Below, one piece after another: positions 1 through 10,147 of a DNA stretch of 64,000 nt (its first letter is position 1; the number at the start of each line of letters is the position of its first letter). The position numbers were made by a program, and so were the translations under genes. The notes beneath the pieces were generated by a model. The model did no database searches, was not told where the DNA came from, and worked only from the letters and a program-made list of their open reading frames with translations. Location: NCBI RefSeq assembly GCF_023380225.1, contig NZ_CP093362.1, positions 1 to 64,000 on the forward strand, in the 5' to 3' direction. The stretch comes from Apilactobacillus apisilvae. GTDB taxonomy: Bacteria; Bacillota; Bacilli; Lactobacillales; Lactobacillaceae.

Positions 1-46
1 CTTGTCGGGAATTATCCCGGTGGAAGTTCGAGTCTTCTTGGCCGCA
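1..46 (+). tRNA. tRNA-Leu, 3' part only
   Basis: The window opens inside a class II tRNA. A long variable arm (TCGGGA/TCCCGG with an ATTA-type loop) is followed by a T arm with the TTCGAGT loop and a 3' acceptor strand ending GGCCGC plus discriminator A at 46. The acceptor end implies a 5' GCGGCC start, which is usual for Firmicutes leucine tRNAs and not for serine tRNAs. The anticodon lies before the window, so the isoacceptor is not known. Confidence 0.8.
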
Positions 47-53
47 TAATAAC

Positions 54-97
54 AAAAAAGCTGACTATGATTATCAAAATCATAGTCAGCTTTTTTG
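54..97. terminator. Bidirectional terminator between tRNA-Leu and the LCP gene
   Basis: A 13-bp perfect stem (60-72 with 78-90, loop ATCAA) is flanked by A-run and T-run, so it can end transcription in both directions. Confidence 0.9.
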
Positions 98-98
98 T

Positions 99-1178
99 TT
101 AATAAGTTGTTGCTTGTCCAGTTGTATTTGAACTAGTTCCATTAGTTGAACTATTATCACTAGTAGTATCTTGCGTATTATTTAAAGTGCTTAGAGTGTT
201 TAGTCCTAAGTCTTTTCTAATATTATTAGATACAGTTAGCAGTTCTTGTTGTGTTGGAACTTCGTAATCAATTCCATTAATCATGGTAGTTTCACCTTGC
301 AAGGTTTCTGAATGTACATGATGAGTTGCATCTCCATAATGCTCACGCAAAGCAACCATATCATCAAATTTCATATCAGTTTTTAACTTACCGTCAATTG
401 AATTTAAAATTTCTTTGTATCTTGGTAACGAAGAAATATTCATACCTTTTAGTACTAATTTTTGTAGAACTTGTCTTTGTCTAACTTGACGGCCATAATC
501 ACCAGCTGGATCTTGATGACGCATTCTTGAATAATCAAGCGCAGCAGCACCATTTAAAGTTATTTCTTTATCTTTGACAACATTAGCATTTCCATAGTGG
601 AATGTTAATGGTGGCTTAACAGTTACACCACCAACAGCATCAACCATTTTTTCTAGTCCACCCATGTTAACGATTGCGAAGAAATCAATTGGTACGTTAA
701 GTAGATTTTGAACAGTTTGAGACGCACTGTCTGCACCACCAATTGAATAAGCAGCATTAATTTTTTCAAAAGGTTGTGAATCACCAGGAACGGTAACTTT
801 AGTATCACGAGGGATACTGGTTAAATGAATTGTTTCTTTTTTAGGGTTAACAGTTGCTAAAATCATAGTATCGGTTCGACCTGTATCGTTACGACCTAAA
901 GCACCGGTATCGGTACCAAGTAATAAGATTGATATAGGTTTGTTTTGTGCAATAACGTTAGCAACATTTCTTTCCTTCTTTTTTAAACCAGGTTCATAAG
1001 CTTTATTAGCTGCTGATTGCATATTGGTATAAACATTATAAGCGCCAATTAAACCAGCAATTAATAAAACCAAGAAGATAAAGAAAGTAATCCAAGCACC
1101 GCGATGTTTCTTTTTCTTAAAATGAGGTTGGTTGCTTCTAGATCTAGAGTATGCTTTATCTTTATTATTATTTTGCAT
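99..1178 (-). CDS. LytR-CpsA-Psr (LCP) family cell-wall polymer ligase
   Basis: LCP proteins transfer undecaprenyl-linked glycopolymers such as teichoic acid to peptidoglycan on the outer face of the membrane. A basic cytoplasmic head (KKKKHR) precedes one membrane segment at about residues 29-50. The LCP domain follows with LLLGTDTG, the catalytic arginine region SIPRDTKV and DYSRMRHQDPAGDYGRQ near residue 225. The C-terminus is a Ser/Thr/Asn/Gln-rich tail of about 25 residues. The longer open frame begins with TTG at 1211, but AAAGGAG lies inside that extension, so ATG at 1178 (359 aa) is preferred although the spacing is long. It is a single gene ending at a shared terminator. Which LCP paralogue it is cannot be told. 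Confidence 0.9.
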   Translation of the reverse strand: MQNNNKDKAYSRSRSNQPHFKKKKHRGAWITFFIFLVLLIAGLIGAYNVYTNMQSAANKAYEPGLKKKERNVANVIAQNKPISILLLGTDTGALGRNDTGRTDTMILATVNPKKETIHLTSIPRDTKVTVPGDSQPFEKINAAYSIGGADSASQTVQNLLNVPIDFFAIVNMGGLEKMVDAVGGVTVKPPLTFHYGNANVVKDKEITLNGAAALDYSRMRHQDPAGDYGRQVRQRQVLQKLVLKGMNISSLPRYKEILNSIDGKLKTDMKFDDMVALREHYGDATHHVHSETLQGETTMINGIDYEVPTQQELLTVSNNIRKDLGLNTLSTLNNTQDTTSDNSSTNGTSSNTTGQATTY

Positions 1179-1313
1179 AGAACTAATTCTGACTCCTTTA
1201 TTTAAAATCAAGATTTTAATGTACTAATATTTTACATTATAAACGCATTTAGATAAAAAATAATCAATTTTGCTAATATTTTTTATCTTTTTTATGCTAC
1301 TTGAAGATTGTGA

Positions 1314-1367
1314 TATAATTTTATCGTTAAATTGATAAGCTTTATTAAGTATGTAGTTTATCAATTT
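1314..1367 (+). promoter_or_regulatory. Promoter -10 and inverted repeat in the EamA leader
   Basis: A TATAAT hexamer lies at 1314-1319 with no convincing -35. A 10-bp perfect inverted repeat AAATTGATAA / TTATCAATTT (1329-1338 and 1358-1367), extended to 13 pairs with one G-U, begins ten bases after the -10. It could be an operator for an unknown regulator or a leader hairpin. It has no T-run, so it is not a terminator. Confidence 0.45.
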
Positions 1368-1403
1368 TTACATATTTTGTAAATTTAAGGAGCGAGATAT
1401 AGT

Positions 1404-2351
1404 TTGAAAAAGACTTTTTTGTACGTCTTAATATCTACCTTTATGTTTAGTTCAATGGAAATTGCATTAAAGAGTGTGGGTGGGGCGTTTAGTCCTATTC
1501 AATTAAATTTAATTCGATTTTTTATCGGTGGATTAGTTTTACTTCCAATTGTATTAAAAGAAAATAAAAATATTACTTCTAATCGATGGAAAAGTTTAGG
1601 TGTTTTTTCTTTAACTGGTTTTCTGTGTGTTGTAGTAAGTATGACTTTATATCAATTGGCAATTGTTTATGATCAAGCGGCTACTGTTGCAGTATTATTT
1701 AGTTGTAATCCAGTTTTTGCAATTTTATTTGCATTTATTATTTTAAGGGAAAAGATTAGTCGTTTAGGAATGATATCTTTAATGATTTCCATTATTGGTC
1801 TGTTAATCATTGTTAATCCTGCTAATCTAACAAATCCATTAGGATTAATTTTAGCACTAGGATCAGCATTGACTTTTGGATTATACAGTATTGTTTCTCG
1901 TTTTGGATCGATGGTTAGTGGTTATAAAGGATTATCTTTAACTTGTTATACTTTTTTAATGGGCTCGTTAGAATTATTTGTTTTAATTATGCTAACGCAT
2001 GTTCCACTTATTGCTAAATTCATGAATTCAGTTTCGTGGTTGAAGTCATTTGCTAATACACCAGTACTACAAAACGTTAATTTTAATTATTTTTGGATTT
2101 TATTATTTATTTGTGTATTTGTAACTGGTGGTGGATTTGCCTTTTACTTTTTGGCGATGGATCGTGCTGGTGTTTCAATTGCTTCACTAGTATTTTTTAT
2201 TAAACCGGGATTAGCACCAATTTTAGCTATGTTATTAATTAATGAAAAAATTAGTTTAAATACCTGGATTGGAATTGTTGTAATTTTGGTTGGTTCTGTA
2301 ATAACATTTACTGGTAGTCGGTTAGAACAGAAAAATTCTGACTTAAAATAA
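1404..2351 (+). CDS. EamA/DMT-family membrane transporter
   Basis: A 315-residue integral membrane protein with about ten hydrophobic segments in two repeated halves, the EamA layout of the drug/metabolite transporter superfamily. Motifs of the repeat ends are visible, for example ALGSALTFGLYSIVSR in the middle and FFIKPGLAPILAMLLINEKIS near the end split over the last helices. The start is TTG with AAGGAG about 11 bases upstream. It is followed after 21 bases by gpmA and probably shares its transcript. Substrate cannot be assigned; amino acids or other metabolites are known for the family. Confidence 0.85.
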   Translation: MKKTFLYVLISTFMFSSMEIALKSVGGAFSPIQLNLIRFFIGGLVLLPIVLKENKNITSNRWKSLGVFSLTGFLCVVVSMTLYQLAIVYDQAATVAVLFSCNPVFAILFAFIILREKISRLGMISLMISIIGLLIIVNPANLTNPLGLILALGSALTFGLYSIVSRFGSMVSGYKGLSLTCYTFLMGSLELFVLIMLTHVPLIAKFMNSVSWLKSFANTPVLQNVNFNYFWILLFICVFVTGGGFAFYFLAMDRAGVSIASLVFFIKPGLAPILAMLLINEKISLNTWIGIVVILVGSVITFTGSRLEQKNSDLK

Positions 2352-2372
2352 TAGGTGAAAAGAGATGATAAT

Positions 2373-3041
2373 ATGGCATATCTAGTATTAATGCGCCATG
2401 GTGAAAGTCAAGCTAACCGTGATAATATTTTTACAGGTTGGAATGATGTACCACTAACTAATAAAGGTATTGAACAAGCGCATAAAGCTGGTAAATTTAT
2501 TAAAAATCTGGACATTAATTTTACCGATGTTCATACATCAGTTTTAATGCGAGCAATTGATACTGCTCATATTGTCCTAAAAGAAATTAACCAAGAATAT
2601 ATTAACGAGCATAAAACATGGCACTTAAATGAACGTCACTATGGTGCACTTAGAGGCCAAAAAAAGATAAACATTAAGAAAAAATATGGTGAAAAGCAAT
2701 TTAAATTATGGCGTCGAAGTTTTGATTCAATTCCTCCATTACTAGATTATCCAGATGATGATTTAAGATATTCAAGAATAGGGATTAAAGAACCACGTGG
2801 AGAAAGTTTAAAAATGGCTTATATAAGAATTTTAAACTACTGGATAGATCAAATTGCACCTAAACTTTTAGATGGGCATAATCAATTACTAGTTGCGCAT
2901 GGTTCTACTTTAAGGGCATTAGTTAAATATTTAGATAATATATCTGATCAAGATATTGATAAAGTAGAAATACCTAATGGTGAACCAATTATTTATAAAC
3001 TTGATGATAATTTAAATGTAATTAGTAAAATTATTAAATAG
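2373..3041 (+). CDS. gpmA: 2,3-bisphosphoglycerate-dependent phosphoglycerate mutase
   Basis: Interconverts 3- and 2-phosphoglycerate in glycolysis through a phosphohistidine. The histidine-phosphatase signature [10 protein letters not shown] places the catalytic histidine at residue 9. [28 protein letters not shown] and [15 protein letters not shown] match the GpmA/PGAM subfamily and supply the second catalytic histidine. The length of 222 residues is close to the family. The frame is open from GTG at 2355, but ATG at 2373 gives the usual N-terminus [10 protein letters not shown] and has GAAAAGAG upstream. Some lactobacilli carry several paralogues, so this may be a second copy. Confidence 0.92.
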   Translation: MAYLVLMRHGESQANRDNIFTGWNDVPLTNKGIEQAHKAGKFIKNLDINFTDVHTSVLMRAIDTAHIVLKEINQEYINEHKTWHLNERHYGALRGQKKINIKKKYGEKQFKLWRRSFDSIPPLLDYPDDDLRYSRIGIKEPRGESLKMAYIRILNYWIDQIAPKLLDGHNQLLVAHGSTLRALVKYLDNISDQDIDKVEIPNGEPIIYKLDDNLNVISKIIK

Positions 3042-3048
3042 ACAATAT

Positions 3049-3083
3049 AAAAAGCACTCTCAAAAATTGAGAGTGCTTTTTCT
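3049..3083. terminator. Bidirectional terminator gpmA / pepC
   Basis: The stem AAAAGCACTCTC with GAGAGTGCTTTT around an A/T loop has T-runs on both strands and lies between converging genes. Confidence 0.9.
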
Positions 3084-3089
3084 TGATCA

Positions 3090-4427
3090 TTATTTTTCGT
3101 TGAATGCTAAAGTTCCCATTGGATCCCATGGATCTAATACAACTGGGTCTTGAGATTGAGCATCTTTTAATTCATCTGATAAGTATTTTTTGTTAATAAC
3201 GACTTGATAAGCAAATCTTCTAAACCATGATTCACTCATTACAAAGTAACCTTTAGTACCAACTTTGTTACCCCAAGAGTTTTCAACCTTCCATTTAGTA
3301 GGTTGTCCATCAACAATATCAACACCAGTTAGTACCATGGCATGATCCATAGCACTTTCTTTGTAATCTAATTGTTCAGCTTTTGAAAGTGATAAGTCAG
3401 TATCTAGTAATTCATCCTTTGAGTATAGTCCGTCATCCATAATCCCCATCTTACGATCAGAACTTTGAACAACATCACTACCAAACCAAACACTTTCACC
3501 ATTTTCTAATTGCTTAATTGCTAATTTTTCAAAGTTTTCCATATCCAAGTTTAAATGCTTAACTTGACGACCACCAACAACGTTACCTAACATATCAACA
3601 GTGTATGTTTTATTGTAAGGTTTATCATCTGTTGGTGAATTAATAATTGAAACATAGTCTTCTAAGTTTAAGTTTACATATTTGTCAAAGAACTTGTTTG
3701 GAGTTAAGTCTTTGTCGATGTGATAGTTTTTATCATGGTCACGATATTCAAAATTAAAATTAGTAGTAGGTTCACCCAATGTGTATGCCAAAATACGGTA
3801 AATATCATTTAACATGTCTTCTTTAGCACTTTCAACATCAGAGCCATCTTTAACTAATTTACGTAATTCAACAGCATCTTTTCTTAATTTTAGATTTAAT
3901 ACTGAGTTTAAGTCGGTAGTATCATTACTGTTATATGTTTCAGGCATAGCTGATTGAGGCACTACTCCATATTTTTGGATAACGGCACATAACATATCCC
4001 ATTGACCACCATCTTGTTGAGGAGTTTCTAGTAACCATGAAACTCTTCTTGAAGTTAATGGTTGGTCAGCAGTTTTAATAATGTTTTCCAAGAACCAATT
4101 TGATTTTTCAAATTTATCCCAAAAAGTAGTGTAAATTTGTGATAATTCAAAATCACCATTTAGATTAAAGTTTTTAGCTAAATTATGTCTCATAGTATTT
4201 AATGCGGCAAAGATCCAGCAACGACCACTATGCTTTTGATTAGCAACTTCACCAGTATCTAATTCTAATGAAAAGACAGGTTCCATGTTACTTACAGAGC
4301 TATAGTTTGATGAAGTTTTATTGACACCTTCATGACTAACTGCACGTTCCAATATTTTTGCTTCTTTACGATTATTTAAATCATTTTGAAATTTTTGAAC
4401 ATTTTCTAAACTAATACTTTTTCCCAT
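3090..4427 (-). CDS. pepC: Aminopeptidase C (bleomycin hydrolase family, peptidase C1)
   Basis: Cytoplasmic cysteine aminopeptidase that trims peptides taken up during growth on protein. The catalytic cysteine is C70 in HSGRCWIFAALNTMRH, the histidine is in DHAMVLTGVD near residue 360 and the asparagine in VENSWGNKVGTKGY near residue 385, all in the order of the papain fold. The length of 445 residues equals that of lactobacillus PepC. AGGAGGAATT precedes the ATG. A TATAAT-like -10 for the minus strand is at 4454-4459. Monocistronic, between two terminators. Confidence 0.96.
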   Translation of the reverse strand: MGKSISLENVQKFQNDLNNRKEAKILERAVSHEGVNKTSSNYSSVSNMEPVFSLELDTGEVANQKHSGRCWIFAALNTMRHNLAKNFNLNGDFELSQIYTTFWDKFEKSNWFLENIIKTADQPLTSRRVSWLLETPQQDGGQWDMLCAVIQKYGVVPQSAMPETYNSNDTTDLNSVLNLKLRKDAVELRKLVKDGSDVESAKEDMLNDIYRILAYTLGEPTTNFNFEYRDHDKNYHIDKDLTPNKFFDKYVNLNLEDYVSIINSPTDDKPYNKTYTVDMLGNVVGGRQVKHLNLDMENFEKLAIKQLENGESVWFGSDVVQSSDRKMGIMDDGLYSKDELLDTDLSLSKAEQLDYKESAMDHAMVLTGVDIVDGQPTKWKVENSWGNKVGTKGYFVMSESWFRRFAYQVVINKKYLSDELKDAQSQDPVVLDPWDPMGTLAFNEK

Positions 4428-4492
4428 GATAATTCCTCCTCGTTTAATTTAACATTATAGTACTTTTTTCAACTTTTATAAACGTAATTAAA

Positions 4493-4532
4493 TAAAAAGG
4501 AATGATTATTATTTAATAACCATTCCTTTTTA
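4493..4532 (-). terminator. Terminator of rpiA
   Basis: AAAAAGGAATG (4494-4504) pairs with CATTCCTTTTT (4521-4531), giving a stem with a U-run on the minus strand directly after the rpiA stop. Confidence 0.85.
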
Positions 4533-4540
4533 TTTAAATG

Positions 4541-5224
4541 TTATCTTGCGTGATAAGTTTTAGAACCATTTTCATCACCAACAATAACCATATTAACCAT
4601 GTCCAAAAACAATCCATGTTCAACAATTCCGGTTAAATTATTAAGAATTTGCTCCAATTCATGAGGATGTTCAATATAATGCATTTTTAAATCAATAATG
4701 TAATTATCAGCGTGGGTAAGCACATGACCACCTTTAGCATTTTTTCTAAATTGGGGATGATATCCCATTTTGTCTAATCTTTTAAATAAGTGAGTGCTGC
4801 CATATGGTGTAACTTCAAGAGGTAATGGGAATGATCCTAAATTTTTAGCCATCTTAGTTTCATCAACAACCCAAATGTTTTTTTTAGAATTAATTGCAAC
4901 GATTTTTTCTCTTAGGTGAGCAACCCCACCACCCTTAATACCTTGAAAATTTTCATCAATTTGATCTGCACCATCAATAGTTAAATCAATGTGATCAACG
5001 TCATCGATACTTTTTACATCAATTCCTAAATCACGAGCCCTTTTAGCAGAACGATTAGAGGTTGGGACCCCAATAATTCTAAGGCCTTCTTTGGCAACTC
5101 GTTTACCCAAAGCATCCAATAGGTATTTAACGGTTGAACCAGTTCCTAAACCAACTGTCATGCCATCTTCAATGTATTTAACTGCCTCTTGTCCCGCTAC
5201 TTTTTTCATTAGTTCTTTATCCAT
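4541..5224 (-). CDS. rpiA: Ribose-5-phosphate isomerase A
   Basis: Interconverts ribose 5-phosphate and ribulose 5-phosphate in the pentose phosphate and phosphoketolase routes. Motifs are [11 protein letters not shown] (phosphate loop), TIDGADQID with the catalytic aspartate, and [14 protein letters not shown]. The product is 227 residues, typical for RpiA. The open frame extends to 5263, but AGAGGGG nine bases before ATG at 5224 decides the start. It is transcribed alone, convergent to nothing and divergent from dut. Confidence 0.96.
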   Translation of the reverse strand: MDKELMKKVAGQEAVKYIEDGMTVGLGTGSTVKYLLDALGKRVAKEGLRIIGVPTSNRSAKRARDLGIDVKSIDDVDHIDLTIDGADQIDENFQGIKGGGVAHLREKIVAINSKKNIWVVDETKMAKNLGSFPLPLEVTPYGSTHLFKRLDKMGYHPQFRKNAKGGHVLTHADNYIIDLKMHYIEHPHELEQILNNLTGIVEHGLFLDMVNMVIVGDENGSKTYHAR

Positions 5225-5272
5225 AATCTTTTGCCCCTCTAAAATATTCGGTAAATGATTCAATGCTATGAA

Positions 5273-5301
5273 ATAATATAATTATTTTATTTAGATGTCG
5301 A
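5273..5301 (-). promoter_or_regulatory. Promoter of rpiA
   Basis: On the minus strand TCGACA (5296-5301), a 17-base spacer and TATTAT (5273-5278) form a good SigA promoter 50 bases before the start codon. Confidence 0.6.
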
Positions 5302-5370
5302 TTTAAGTTTAATTTAATATTTTTTTGTTAAACTACGAACTAAATATAATTTTCTATTCTAAAGTTATGT

Positions 5371-5437
5371 TTGTCAAATAAAATATTATGTTTATTATAC
5401 TTAATATTTGCTATAAAATATGTAGTGTAATTATAAT
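5371..5437 (+). promoter_or_regulatory. Candidate promoters of the dut-radA operon
   Basis: Two overlapping candidates point to dut: TTGTCA (5371) with 16 bases to TATTAT (5393), and TTGCTA (5408) with 18 bases to TATAAT (5432). The rest of the very AT-rich 5302-5460 gap shows nothing else. Confidence 0.5.
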
Positions 5438-5460
5438 ATAAATATATAGGATGTGTATGT

Positions 5461-5997
5461 ATGAAACGTGGATTCCAAATTGTATCAAAATATAAAAATG
5501 AAAATATTAATCTGCCATATCGTGCAACTAAACAGGCTGCTGGATATGATATTGAAAGTGCATGTGATTTTAAATTGCCTTCAATTTGGAAATTAGGCTT
5601 TTTGAAAGTTTTATGGGCAATTAAACATGAAAAATCAGTTTCTGATAAGAATGTTCAAAAAGCTAAGGATATATTAAAACCGTATTTAGTTCCTACAGGG
5701 ATTAAGGTTCATATGCAACCTAATGAAGTGCTAATTATTGCCAATCGTTCAAGTGGACCTTTGAAAAGAGGAATGATTTTACCAAATGGAATTGGTGTAA
5801 TTGATTCAGACTACTATAACAATAATAATAATGAGGGCGAAATATTTGTTCAATTAATGAATTTTGGTATAACTGACCGTGAAATTAAAAAAGGTGAAAG
5901 AATTGGACAAGGTATTTTTATGCCATTTTTAACAGTTGATAATGAAGAAAATAATGGTAAGACTAGAACTGGTGGATTTGGTTCTTCTGGTAAATAA
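5461..5997 (+). CDS. dut: dUTP diphosphatase (trimeric dUTPase type)
   Basis: Hydrolyses dUTP to dUMP and keeps uracil out of DNA. The five dUTPase motifs are recognisable: AGYDIES near residue 28, NRSSGPLKRG, PNGIGVIDSDY, the GERIGQGIF region and the C-terminal glycine-rich TRTGGFGSSGK that closes over the nucleotide. A stretch of about 45 residues rich in Lys and Trp sits between motifs 1 and 2, making the protein (178 aa) longer than the usual 145-150. An Asn run (NNNNN) follows motif 3. AGGATG precedes the ATG. First gene of the unit with radA. Confidence 0.9.
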   Translation: MKRGFQIVSKYKNENINLPYRATKQAAGYDIESACDFKLPSIWKLGFLKVLWAIKHEKSVSDKNVQKAKDILKPYLVPTGIKVHMQPNEVLIIANRSSGPLKRGMILPNGIGVIDSDYYNNNNNEGEIFVQLMNFGITDREIKKGERIGQGIFMPFLTVDNEENNGKTRTGGFGSSGK

Positions 5998-6021
5998 TTT
6001 AAAAGACAAGGAATAATTATA

Positions 6022-7398
6022 TTGGCTAAAGTAAAAATTCAGTTTGTTTGTAAAGAATGTGGTTATATATCGCCTAAATATTTAGGCCATTGTCCTAATT
6101 GTGGTCATTGGAACACTTTTGAAGAACAAACTGCTCAAAAAGAAAATGTTAGTTTAAAATCTAATCGTCGAATGGATTTTAATGGTAAGCAAGCAAAACC
6201 AGAATTAATTAGTAAAGTTGCTTACGAAAAAGATCATCGTTTTAAAACCGATTCAGACGAATTTAATCGTGTTTTAGGTGGTGGAGTGGTTCCAGGATCA
6301 TTAATATTAATTGGTGGTGATCCTGGAATTGGAAAATCTACTTTACTTTTACAAATTTCTGGGCAACTAGGTAAAAAAGAACAGACAATTTTATATGTAT
6401 CTGGAGAAGAAAGTGCCAGTCAAATTAAGATTAGAGCAGAAAGATTAGGCGTTGATGGTTCCAACTTATATCTTTACCCAGAAACTGATATGGGTGCAAT
6501 TAGAAATGCGATTGATGAATTAAAGCCAGATGCGGTAGTTGTTGATTCAGTGCAAACCATCTCTGAACCAGAAGTTGATTCTAGTATAGGTTCAGTTTCA
6601 CAAGTTCGTGCAATTACAGCTAATTTAATGTCAATTGCTAAAACTAATGGAATTACGATTTTTGTTGTTGGACATGTAACCAAGGGTGGTGCAATTGCTG
6701 GACCTAAGACTCTTGAACACATGGTTGACACTGTTTTATATTTTGAAGGTGATATGCACCATTCATATCGAATTCTTAGAGCAGTGAAAAATCGTTTTGG
6801 ATCTACCGATGAATTGGGAATTTTTGATATGCAAGAATCTGGATTGCAGGAAGTTGCTAATCCATCAGAAGTGTTTTTAGAAGAACGCTTAAAGGATGCT
6901 ACCGGATCAGCAATTGTAGTTTCTATCGAAGGAACTAGGCCTATTTTAGTAGAAATTCAAGCGCTTATTACACCATCAGTATTTGGAAATGCACAAAGAA
7001 CTTCAACTGGAATTGATCGTAATCGAGTCGCAGTTTTAATGGCTGTGTTAGAGAAAAGATCTGGTCTGATGTTGCAAAATCAGGATGCATTTTTAAAGGC
7101 TGCTGGTGGAGTTAAATTAAATGAACCAGCAATTGATTTAGCCGTTGCAATCGGGATTGCTTCTAGTTACCGTAACATTGGCACTAATCCAAGTGAGTGT
7201 TATATCGGTGAAATTGGTTTAACTGGTGAAATCAGAAGAGTTACTCGAATTGAGCAACGAGTAACTGAGGCTAAAAAATTAGGGTTTAAACGTGTCTTGG
7301 TACCTAAACATAATTTAAAAGGTTGGACGGTTCCAAATGGAATTGAAGTTATTGGTGTTTCAACACTAACTGAAGCTATAAAAATAGCACTTAGATAA
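6022..7398 (+). CDS. radA: DNA repair protein RadA
   Basis: RecA-like ATPase that helps branch migration in recombinational repair. The order is an N-terminal C4 zinc finger (CKECGY...CPNCGHW), Walker [11 protein letters not shown] near residue 95, the RadA-specific [15 protein letters not shown], and a C-terminal Lon-type domain ending near GLTGEIRRV. The length of 458 residues is normal. The start is TTG with AAGGA nine bases upstream. It follows dut by 24 bases and precedes the PIN-TRAM gene, the usual lactobacillus order. Confidence 0.97.
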   Translation: MAKVKIQFVCKECGYISPKYLGHCPNCGHWNTFEEQTAQKENVSLKSNRRMDFNGKQAKPELISKVAYEKDHRFKTDSDEFNRVLGGGVVPGSLILIGGDPGIGKSTLLLQISGQLGKKEQTILYVSGEESASQIKIRAERLGVDGSNLYLYPETDMGAIRNAIDELKPDAVVVDSVQTISEPEVDSSIGSVSQVRAITANLMSIAKTNGITIFVVGHVTKGGAIAGPKTLEHMVDTVLYFEGDMHHSYRILRAVKNRFGSTDELGIFDMQESGLQEVANPSEVFLEERLKDATGSAIVVSIEGTRPILVEIQALITPSVFGNAQRTSTGIDRNRVAVLMAVLEKRSGLMLQNQDAFLKAAGGVKLNEPAIDLAVAIGIASSYRNIGTNPSECYIGEIGLTGEIRRVTRIEQRVTEAKKLGFKRVLVPKHNLKGWTVPNGIEVIGVSTLTEAIKIALR

Positions 7399-7416
7399 TA
7401 AAAGGGAGTGAAATTT

Positions 7417-8502
7417 TTGAAAATTTTTGATAGATACACAGTCATACAATTAATATTTATTATTATTGGCTGTGCTTTGGGAATTATTTACTTACCATTG
7501 TTATGGGAAGTAATGTCTATTAGTTCCTTGGAACTTTTAAACAATGGATTTACTAATTCTATTTTAGGAGCAATTATCTTTTTCTTATTATCTTTGATAT
7601 TTGGTAAAAGAATTGTTAATCGATTAACTAAAATGGAACAATATCTATCTAGTAAAAATCCATTTTATATTTTAATGGGAACTATTGGGATGATTATTGG
7701 TTTGGTTTTAGCTATTTTAATTTCGATTGTATTATTCAGAACCCAATATTTCATTACTAATACACTAATCCCGGCATTATTGATGATTGTTTTTGGTTAT
7801 TTAGGATTTGTTTTAGGAACAACGAGATTAAATGATTGGAATAAACTATTTCATTTTAGTATTAAAAAGGCTACTAATACATTTACTAGTAATAAAACTG
7901 ACAATAAGAGTTATAAAATATTAGATACTAATATTTTAATTGATGGTCGAATTTATGAAGTTATCAAAACTGGGTTCTTAGAAGGAACTCTATTAGTACC
8001 TAAGTTTGTATTATATGAGCTTCAATATATTGCGGACTCTAGTGATAGTGCTAAAAGAGTGCGTGGCCGCCGTGGACTAGATATTTTAAATAAACTACAA
8101 ACTGAAAATATCATGCCAATTGAAATGACTTCTAAAGACTATGAAGATATTCCAGAAGTTGATAGTAAGTTAATTCAACTTGCTAAAAGTGTTGACGGTG
8201 AAATTGTAACTAACGATTATAACCTAAACAAAGTAATTAAATTTCAAAAAGTTAAGGTTTTAAATATTAATGAATTGGCTAATTCATTAAAGCCTAGTTA
8301 TATTCCGGGAGAGCATTTAGATGTTATGATTCTGAAAAAGGGAACTGAAAGAAATCAAGGTGTCGCTTATTTGGATGATGGAACAATGGTAGTTGTTGAA
8401 GAAGGTAAAAATTCTCTCAATAAACGTTTAACAGTTGAAGTAACCAGTGCCATTCAAACTGATGCAGGAAAAATGATTTTTGCTAAGATTGTTAATAACT
8501 AA
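7417..8502 (+). CDS. yacL: PIN-TRAM membrane protein, YacL type
   Basis: Four hydrophobic segments in the first 130 residues anchor a cytoplasmic PIN nuclease-like domain (LDTNILIDGRIYEVI, with further acids in VLYELQYIAD and GEIVTNDYNLNK) and a C-terminal TRAM domain, a predicted RNA-binding fold. Function in RNA metabolism is inferred, not proven. The frame is open from GTG at 7408, but that codon overlaps the ribosome binding site AAAGGGAG; TTG at 7417 fits better. It lies between radA and gltX as in other Firmicutes. Confidence 0.9.
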   Translation: MKIFDRYTVIQLIFIIIGCALGIIYLPLLWEVMSISSLELLNNGFTNSILGAIIFFLLSLIFGKRIVNRLTKMEQYLSSKNPFYILMGTIGMIIGLVLAILISIVLFRTQYFITNTLIPALLMIVFGYLGFVLGTTRLNDWNKLFHFSIKKATNTFTSNKTDNKSYKILDTNILIDGRIYEVIKTGFLEGTLLVPKFVLYELQYIADSSDSAKRVRGRRGLDILNKLQTENIMPIEMTSKDYEDIPEVDSKLIQLAKSVDGEIVTNDYNLNKVIKFQKVKVLNINELANSLKPSYIPGEHLDVMILKKGTERNQGVAYLDDGTMVVVEEGKNSLNKRLTVEVTSAIQTDAGKMIFAKIVNN

Positions 8503-8595
8503 AGCTTTTATAAGAATTTAACGAGTACTTTATTTTTGCTAACAATAATTGTAAAATTAAATTGATGTAATCTTACAAAAAGAGGAGAAATATCA

Positions 8596-10086
8596 TTGGC
8601 TAATAAAAAAATTCGTGTTAGATATGCACCAAGTCCTACTGGACATTTACACATTGGTAATGCTAGAACAGCAATTTTTAACTACCTTTTTGCTAGACAT
8701 AATAAGGGTAAATTTATTATTCGTATCGAAGATACCGATACTAAACGTAACGTGGCTGATGGTGAAAAAAGTCAGTTAGATAACTTAAAATGGTTAGGAT
8801 TAGATTGGGATGAAGGTCCAGACAAGCCTGGTGATTTTGGACCATATCGTCAATCAGAACGTCGTTCGATTTATGATCCATTAATCCAACAATTATTAGA
8901 TGAAGATAAAGCATATTATTCATATAGAACTGAAGAACAATTAACTGCTGATCGTGAAGAACAACGAGCACGTGGTGTTATGCCTCACTATGAATATGAA
9001 TATGAAGGCATGACTAATGAAGAAATTGAAAAATCAATGGCTGATTCCGAAGCGAAAGGCTTAAAACCAGTTATTCGTTTTAGAGTTCCTAAAAATCGTA
9101 CTTATGATTGGGAAGATATGGTTAAAGGCCATGTTGAATTTAAATCAGATACTATTGGTGGAGATTTCGTTATTGTAAAACGTGATGGAATGCCTACTTA
9201 TAATTTGGCGGTTATTATTGATGACCACATGATGAAAATTTCACATGTGTTTAGAGGTGATGATCACGTTGCCAATACTCCTAAGCAATTAATGATGTAT
9301 GAGGCATTTGGTTGGGATGCACCTAAATTTGGTCATATGAGTTTAATTACTAGTGCAGGTACTGGTAAAAAACTAAGTAAACGTGATGAATCAATTATTC
9401 AATTTATTGAACAATATCGTGATTTAGGATATCTTCCTGATGCAATGTTTAATTTCATTACACTATTAGGTTGGTCTCCAAAGGGTGAAGATGAAATCTT
9501 TAATAAACAACAATTTATTAAGATGTATGATGAAACTCGTCTAAGTAAATCACCAGCTAACTTTGATAACAAGAAGCTTGAATGGATTAATAACCAATAT
9601 GTTAAGTCAACTGATGAAGATATTGTAATGGATCTTGCTTTACGTCAATTGATTGCCAAGGGCAATATTGAAAAGAATCCAGATTCTAAGACAGTTGAAT
9701 GGGCTCGAAAATTGATTGTTACTTACAAACAACAAATGAGTTATATGGGTCAAATTAATTCAATGGCTGAAGTATTCTTTAATGAACCTGAAAAAATTTC
9801 TGGGGATGCTTTAGAAGAAATTAGTAATGAAACAGCTCCAGTAGTCTTGAAGGAATTTTATTCAAGAATTAAAAATGTTGAAATTTTTGATAAAATGGAA
9901 ATTTTAAAGACTATTAAGTCAATTCAAAAAGATACTAAAATTAAGGGACGTCAATTATGGATGCCAATAAGAATTGCGGTTACTCATGAAATGCACGGAC
10001 CTGAATTACCAGAGTCAATTGAATTAATTGGTCGAGAAAAGACCTTAAAACATATTGATGAAACTTTAAATCAAATTAATCAATAA
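8596..10086 (+). CDS. gltX: Glutamyl-tRNA synthetase
   Basis: Charges tRNA-Glu, and in lactobacilli probably also tRNA-Gln for GatCAB amidation (family knowledge). The class I HIGH motif is in [13 protein letters not shown] at residues 11-22 and the KMSKS equivalent is KKLSKRDE near residue 257. [11 protein letters not shown] and the C-terminal anticodon-binding helices are present, 496 residues. The start is TTG after AGAGGAGA. The 93-base gap before it is too short for a T-box and shows no T-box sequence. Confidence 0.97.
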   Translation: MANKKIRVRYAPSPTGHLHIGNARTAIFNYLFARHNKGKFIIRIEDTDTKRNVADGEKSQLDNLKWLGLDWDEGPDKPGDFGPYRQSERRSIYDPLIQQLLDEDKAYYSYRTEEQLTADREEQRARGVMPHYEYEYEGMTNEEIEKSMADSEAKGLKPVIRFRVPKNRTYDWEDMVKGHVEFKSDTIGGDFVIVKRDGMPTYNLAVIIDDHMMKISHVFRGDDHVANTPKQLMMYEAFGWDAPKFGHMSLITSAGTGKKLSKRDESIIQFIEQYRDLGYLPDAMFNFITLLGWSPKGEDEIFNKQQFIKMYDETRLSKSPANFDNKKLEWINNQYVKSTDEDIVMDLALRQLIAKGNIEKNPDSKTVEWARKLIVTYKQQMSYMGQINSMAEVFFNEPEKISGDALEEISNETAPVVLKEFYSRIKNVEIFDKMEILKTIKSIQKDTKIKGRQLWMPIRIAVTHEMHGPELPESIELIGREKTLKHIDETLNQINQ

Positions 10087-10111
10087 TAATATTTTATTGA
10101 ATATTAAATTG

Positions 10112-10147
10112 GTCTTGTTAGATTCTTTATCTAACAAGACTTTTTTA
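10112..10147 (+). terminator. Terminator of gltX
   Basis: Perfect 12-bp stem GTCTTGTTAGAT / ATCTAACAAGAC with loop TCTTT, followed by six Ts. Confidence 0.93.

Noticed and set aside
8503..8595. T-box riboswitch before gltX, and likewise before cysS (10087-10222)
   Set aside because: The gaps are too short and no T-box sequence or specifier hairpin is seen; the hairpin before cysS is the gltX terminator.
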